Shown here: positions 59,499 through 64,000 of the stretch, one piece after another
Position numbering within the stretch: position 1 is the first letter of the stretch
How the letters are laid out: every line of letters starts with the position of its first letter
NCBI GenBank assembly: GCA_000320545.1
Contig: ADNK01000783.1
Span: forward strand, 1 to 64,000
Direction of reading: 5' to 3'
DNA length: 64,000 nucleotides
Source of the DNA: Bigelowiella natans CCMP2755
Taxonomy: Eukaryota; Cercozoa; Chlorarachniophyceae
The notes under the pieces: model-generated
The model's database searches: none
What the model saw: the letters and a program-made list of their open reading frames with translations, nothing else
Told to the model about the DNA's origin: nothing
Program-made: the position numbers and the translations under genes

Positions 59499-60258
59499 TC
59501 ATCAACATCACCTTCGTGAGAAGTTAGCACAGCTATAACTAGATAAGACTATGATACGTACTTACAACGGTTGCTTTGCATGGCTACATTGGGATGACGG
59601 TTGAAAAAATCATTCATTCATTACATCCGTCTCATATGTAAATACATGTAACTGTAGCAGCACAAACTTCAGAAACAATGCCACGATGCTGCCGCATTTC
59701 CAGATTTACTAGTTTAGTCTATTTGGCGAAGGCATGCATGATGTTTTTAGGGCTGCTCGCAGAGTAAGCAGTCATTATAGGCCCACGTGCGCTACGATGC
59801 GCTACTAGCTACATATGTGTCGTTTGTGTGTCTGTACACATGTAGATGTATTTACTCCATGTATAAATTGAGCCGTGTTCATCTTCCAATTTATGTACAG
59901 AAACAAATGTCATAGATTACCAGATGATTACCATCTGAATATATTATCATTATGTGTCTTATGACAGCAGCTTGGAATGTATACGATCTTACGTTTTACG
60001 GCGTGTAATGGCATCATCAGAGCATCGTTTTCGAACTAAGGCCAACCAGATGCTCCTACCGATTATTCTGATTATTCTGTAATATATTTCTTTAACGGGA
60101 ATTGCACCAGAGAGAGTACTACTAGCGGGTTCTCTTTTGTTTGAGTTAATTATTTGACAGTTCCTCTAAGTTAAGGTTGGGCGTGTGTGGCATGTGTCTG
60201 TCATGTCTTTCCGCCCTCTATGAACAGCAAAACGCTTACGCGATAATTGGTGCAATTT
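59499..60258. other. Convergent intergenic island with palindromes and one dispersed repeat copy
   Basis: This lies between the flavoenzyme and the trehalose-phosphatase 3' ends. A reverse copy of the ~45-bp repeat (TTGAAAAAAT, CATTACATCCGTCTCA) lies at about 59591-59635. GGCATGCATGATG and CGATGCGCTACTAGCTAC motifs follow at about 59730-59860. No gene seen. Confidence 0.75.
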
Positions 60259-61650
60259 TTAAGCCAGATCGGACATTTTGGATAATCGATTAAGAAACTG
60301 TTGAACTTCATCTACTGATGATAGCACGAATTTCGCCGAGGTTGGTTGTGAGAGATTTCCACCTTTACTTAAAACTCTAATACCAAATCCTCTTTTGGAT
60401 TCGGTAAGCTCCCGAAAAGCATCTTCGTCTGTAGTGTCATCCCCAATATAGAGAGCGAACAGCTCAGGTTTCATTTTTTTACCATTAGAAGTCTGAGACA
60501 TGGCTGCAGGGAGCTCATCAACGGGATGGGAGAGCTCGCAACTAGGCCTCTTCTCGCCTGCTTTCTTAGGAGGCACAGACGAACCTTTTCTGCTATTGCA
60601 CCTGCCTCGAGGACGTTTGGAGTCCGAAGCAGATGCTATTGCCCCTTCCTGTTCTTCATCAACAGCTGCCTCTGAGCTTTGTGATGGCTCATTCTGCGAT
60701 GCTTTGGTAGATTTACTGTCACCTTCTGCTGCAGCCATTCCCTTCGCTATGGAATTCCTAGTTGATTGTGACACGACTGGGCCAAGCTCTTTCAGTAGCT
60801 GTCTGACTGCCCTTCCTTTATGCCACTCTATGTTTGCACGTAACTCATAGACCATCTTCCCATGACCCATCTTAAGCTTTCCGTTGAACCGTTCAATTTC
60901 AACGTTGACTGCTTTTTCCATGGTTTTCCAGAATTCTTTATCGACTCTCCTATAATGCACCGAGACGGAATATACATTGTCTTCGACTAGACTTCCTGGA
61001 ATATTCTTAACCTTCTCACGAAGGGAATCTCTAGCCTTTGCAAGGAGAGGAAGGAACTCCGCTCCAACCTGTCGAATTATTTCCTGCCCACCTGGAGACC
61101 GGATGTCAAATCCATGGCTGCCGGCATAGTAAATCGAGTCAAGCTTAACAAATTGCGTGATAGTCTCGATGCTGCGACCAGTTATTATGGCAGTCGGGTA
61201 TTGCTTCGACAACGTTGCTACCAGGGAGCGTGTTTCCTGCGATATCTTGGCCTCCGACGGAACGTTGACGATCGGAGTTAAGGTCCCGTCATAATCAAGG
61301 AAGACTGCCAGTTTACGTCCAAGCAGGATCTGCTTGATCTCATTGAGATTTTCGAGGGCATTCTTTGGCTCTCTTCCATTGGAGTCACGTTCATTCCTTT
61401 TATCTCTATTCTGTTTCAAAGTTTTGTTGGAGGTGTCGTCCTTATTGTCATCATTCATGGGCTTGTTGCTGTTGCCGGTGTCATCCAGAGAACCAGAGCT
61501 TCTTGACAGGAGGTCGGAAACACTGCACACTAGCATTAGGATAAAACTAACGCTCGTAGACTTTAGCACTGACAGAGATCCTCTAGCACAATGTGCACGA
61601 GGCTGCCATGGGTCCGGGTGGTGAGAAGTGAGAAGCAAGCTGAATTTCAA
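60259..61650 (-). CDS. Trehalose-6-phosphate phosphatase
   Basis: A single exon of 463 residues. It removes the phosphate from trehalose-6-phosphate, the last step of trehalose synthesis. This is a HAD-superfamily enzyme: motif I is FLDYDGTLTP with nucleophile D119 and general acid D121, motif II is IITGR, SHGFDIRSPGG and ANIEWHKGRAV mark the substrate region, and motif IV is YIGDDTTDEDAF at 401-412. The N-terminus has a hydrophobic stretch (SVSFILMLVCSVSDLL, about 32-48), so it may be membrane-anchored or targeted. A polar, Ser/Glu/Lys-rich insert of about 100 residues (298-395) separates the HKGRAV helix from motif IV. No synthase domain is fused. It has no introns among intron-rich neighbours. 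Confidence 0.93.
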   Translation of the reverse strand: MKFSLLLTSHHPDPWQPRAHCARGSLSVLKSTSVSFILMLVCSVSDLLSRSSGSLDDTGNSNKPMNDDNKDDTSNKTLKQNRDKRNERDSNGREPKNALENLNEIKQILLGRKLAVFLDYDGTLTPIVNVPSEAKISQETRSLVATLSKQYPTAIITGRSIETITQFVKLDSIYYAGSHGFDIRSPGGQEIIRQVGAEFLPLLAKARDSLREKVKNIPGSLVEDNVYSVSVHYRRVDKEFWKTMEKAVNVEIERFNGKLKMGHGKMVYELRANIEWHKGRAVRQLLKELGPVVSQSTRNSIAKGMAAAEGDSKSTKASQNEPSQSSEAAVDEEQEGAIASASDSKRPRGRCNSRKGSSVPPKKAGEKRPSCELSHPVDELPAAMSQTSNGKKMKPELFALYIGDDTTDEDAFRELTESKRGFGIRVLSKGGNLSQPTSAKFVLSSVDEVQQFLNRLSKMSDLA

Positions 61651-63041
61651 GACTTAAGAGGCAAACGAAAAATTAGTGTACATAGCCTGCACTAGCTTAA
61701 ACTTATTGGATAAACAGTCTGCGACTTAATAAATAATGTTATTATCAAATAAAACTAATGTGTCTCCGAACCCGTGTATCCTGCTTTTTGTCTGATCAGG
61801 TTCAGACGCGACTCATTGTGTAAAGCTTTCAAATGAAGGCGAAAACCTATCTACGTCTTCCATAAATCCCAAAAACGAGGCTAACAATCCAGATGACGTA
61901 AACTGGAGATCAGCTTGTCTCTGTTCATAGATCGCTTTAGAATTCAAGGTCTTTTTTTTCCTAGATAGCAAAATATTTCATGTCGTATTTTGAAATAACA
62001 GTAGTTTTATAACATTTTCTCTTGCTCATTCGAGAAAAAACGTGAGTCAAATCGAGTTGTTGGCTATTTAGCCGCGAGTTGTAGCAGAGATTATGGTAAT
62101 AATTTAAGATTGCTGATACTGGTTATTTTAACACATGAATTCATAAGACAATATTTTATAGATGAACGTCATAATCTTTGATGCATATATCTGCATTTAG
62201 CCACTATAATTTCGATTATTTGTTCCTTTTTCCGGATTTTAATTTGGTTGAACTCCGACGTCGGAGTTTTTTGAGTTCAAGTGGACTAAGATAAATAAAA
62301 AAGCAAAAATTTCAATCCATGGAATCAAAATTCCTGCGATATGTCATGAAATATAGATATTGATTGCCATACAATGACTTTGTGTCAAAAAAATGTGAAT
62401 TATGTTGCAATGCGACGATCTGGATAAACATGCGCGTTGGTATCTAAATACATTGCCATGAATAGATTTTTTTTCTCAACTAGTTTTTGCACTGCGACAA
62501 CATGAAATCAAAGAACATCGTGGTTTCAGATCTTTTAGCGAGACAAGTTTTCCATCTCGACTGTTTACCGGTAAAACGCGTCCCTATCAAGTCGCAGCTA
62601 AAAAATAACGAAATTTGTTAATTGCTAACGTTTGACTTTTCGGTGAAAAAATTATTCCTTTACGTGCTATTTCTTGTTTACTTTACCTCAGAAATCGTAA
62701 ATTACATCATTTATCACCTTGTCATAGAAACATAAATCAACACAAAAATCGCATTATCTGTGTAATCCTGTACGACACACTAGCTCCCAAAATAGAGCTC
62801 CAATTTATCTGATGAAGACATGTTAAGGTGAAATCGTGTGTTGAATGCAGGATAATTTATGGGAACTTTGATTAAAAATGTGTTGATTAAGTCTTACCAT
62901 AAAACCCTCTGGGAGAGGTGGTGTTATCTGGAACCGCCATTCCTTTCCTTCCGTCCATCGTTCACCTGTAATACCAACTGCAACACCTTAGGCTTTCCGC
63001 ATTAAAGCCTGGAATAGAGTTGTTGCGGCGTCTTTGACACC
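61651..63041. other. Divergent intergenic region, AT-rich, no gene seen
   Basis: This is about 1.4 kb between the trehalose-phosphatase and G-alpha starts. I found no exon-like frame, no RNA gene and no GCATGC-rich block. It should contain two promoters and the 5' untranslated exon of the G-alpha gene. Confidence 0.55.
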
Positions 63042-64000
63042 ATGGTGCGTTCCTAGATGAAACCCCCTAATAACGTGAAAACAAAATTATGTGGAGCACT
63101 TTCGATGTGGAAAAACAACAGAAACGATTGAGAGACCGTTGAGGAGGGGATGGAGGTTTATGGCCAGCAAAATTGAAACAAAGACACATGGGGGAAATGG
63201 GGATTCAATGTGGTTACAAACTTACTCGCATTCGGCAAGATTTCTGACTCGTGTATTCTAAAATTAGGGTGGAGCCTGCTCGAGTACTGATGATAATCTG
63301 GATGGGCCAAGACCACTGACTGTCCCCCCGCATAGGCTGGAGGCGCTTTACACTTTCAAGTTATTGTTGTTGGGGCCTGGAGAGTCGGGGAAATCCACCG
63401 TCCTCAAGCAGCTTAAGGGTATTTACAATGTACGTCCCACACCAGGAGAACTGGAAGAATGCAAAAAGGCACTACACCAGAACACCCTTGAGTGTATGAA
63501 AGTATTGTGTGATGCTGCCAATACATTTGAATATTCGATCGAAGATGCAGACGACAAGAGAACTGCTGAATGGCTCCAAGAGGAGGACGTTCAGTACAAT
63601 GATGCCCTAATCGATGCTGATCAGGCCAAAGCTATACAAAAACTTTTCAAAAGCGAAGCGATTCAAAATGCGTTCGCAAGAAGAGATGAATTCTGGCTTC
63701 TGGATGCATGCGAGTACTATGTTGATAACGTGACAAAATTTGCAGCCAAGGACTACACCCCCGATGAGAAAGACATGGTAATGTGTCGAATCCGTACCAC
63801 GGGGAAAAATTTAGAGACCAAGTTGAAAGTTAATTATGCGAAAAAAGGAGACAATGAACCCGAACAAATTACTTACGAAGTAGTGGATGTAGGGGGGCAA
63901 CGGAACGAACGAAAGAAGTGGATTAAGATGTTCAGTGACGTCAAAGCCATTATTTTTTTGGTGAATCTTGCCGGATACAATCAAGTCCTGTATGAAGATA
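63042..64000 (+). CDS. Heterotrimeric G-protein alpha subunit (3' end beyond window)
   Basis: Two exons are seen. The first contributes only the start codon (63042-63044, followed by donor GTGCGT); the second runs from 63268 past the right edge. The N-terminus MGGACSSTDD carries Gly2 for myristoylation and Cys5 for palmitoylation. The P-loop is KLLLLGPGESGKST (37-45), with Pro in place of the usual Ala of GAGESGKS. The helical domain follows. Switch I is MCRIRTTGKNLETK, with the Arg and Thr used in GTP hydrolysis and Mg binding. Switch II is VVDVGGQRNERKKW, with the catalytic Gln. The window ends at NQVLYED, before the NKxD motif. It should couple a membrane receptor to effectors. Alternative: the true start could lie in another upstream exon, but the ATG|GT site fits exactly. 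Confidence 0.9.

Overview
This window is nuclear DNA from an intron-rich eukaryote, most likely a single-celled protist. I place it no more precisely than that. The genes are purely eukaryotic: a PEX5 receptor, TIM14/PAM18, AMPK beta, AMMECR1, an SLC35A-type sugar transporter, mitochondrial SdhA and a heterotrimeric G-alpha. I traced about 118 introns, mostly 40-300 nt, GT-AG with a few GC-AG. Microsatellites are abundant. No tRNA, rRNA, CRISPR array or bacterial-style operon was found.

Layout: 1-2331 holds the 5' part of a retrotransposon (gag on the minus strand, running off the left edge) and its hairpin-rich leader. Then come a membrane-anchored JmjC/cupin-type oxygenase (2332-3689, minus), a membrane-anchored pectinacetylesterase/Notum-family hydrolase (4393-7103, plus), a Ser/Pro-rich unknown (8564-10335, plus), a tandem-bromodomain plus GNAT protein (11096-15262, plus) and a protein built of nine copies of an unrecognised ~60-residue module (15452-20453, plus). 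After these: SdhA (21247-23876, minus), a small secreted Pro-rich protein (24790-25331, plus), a nucleotide-sugar transporter (26861-30888, minus), a coiled-coil protein (32006-35478, plus), PEX5 (36140-40517, minus), a SAM-domain protein (41261-41859, plus), AMMECR1 (42931-43902, minus), a 75-residue protein (43984-44361, plus), AMPK beta (44545-46199, plus), a sulfotransferase (47114-48257, minus), PAM18 (48855-49780, plus), an ankyrin protein (50957-52123, minus), a small secreted protein (52637-53027, plus), a basic protein (53465-55629, minus), a sarcosine/pipecolate oxidase-like flavoenzyme (55800-59498, plus), a trehalose-6-phosphatase (60259-61650, minus) and the 5' part of a G-alpha gene (63042-64000, plus).

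From about 21 kb to the right edge the genes form head-to-head pairs (minus then plus). The spaces between convergent 3' ends are filled by sequence rich in GCATGC and GCTAGC palindromes, while the spaces between divergent 5' ends lack it. This is the main large-scale pattern in the window. The genes do not form one pathway. They cover energy metabolism (SdhA, AMPK beta, trehalose phosphatase, flavin oxidase), organelle import (PEX5, PAM18), secretory glycan chemistry (sugar transporter, sulfotransferase, pectinacetylesterase), chromatin (bromodomain-GNAT) and signalling (G-alpha). The most novel items are the nine-module protein, the bromodomain-bromodomain-GNAT architecture and the 3'-end-associated palindrome-rich islands. 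Exon boundaries were set by hand from splice consensus, reading phase and family similarity, and have no transcript support.
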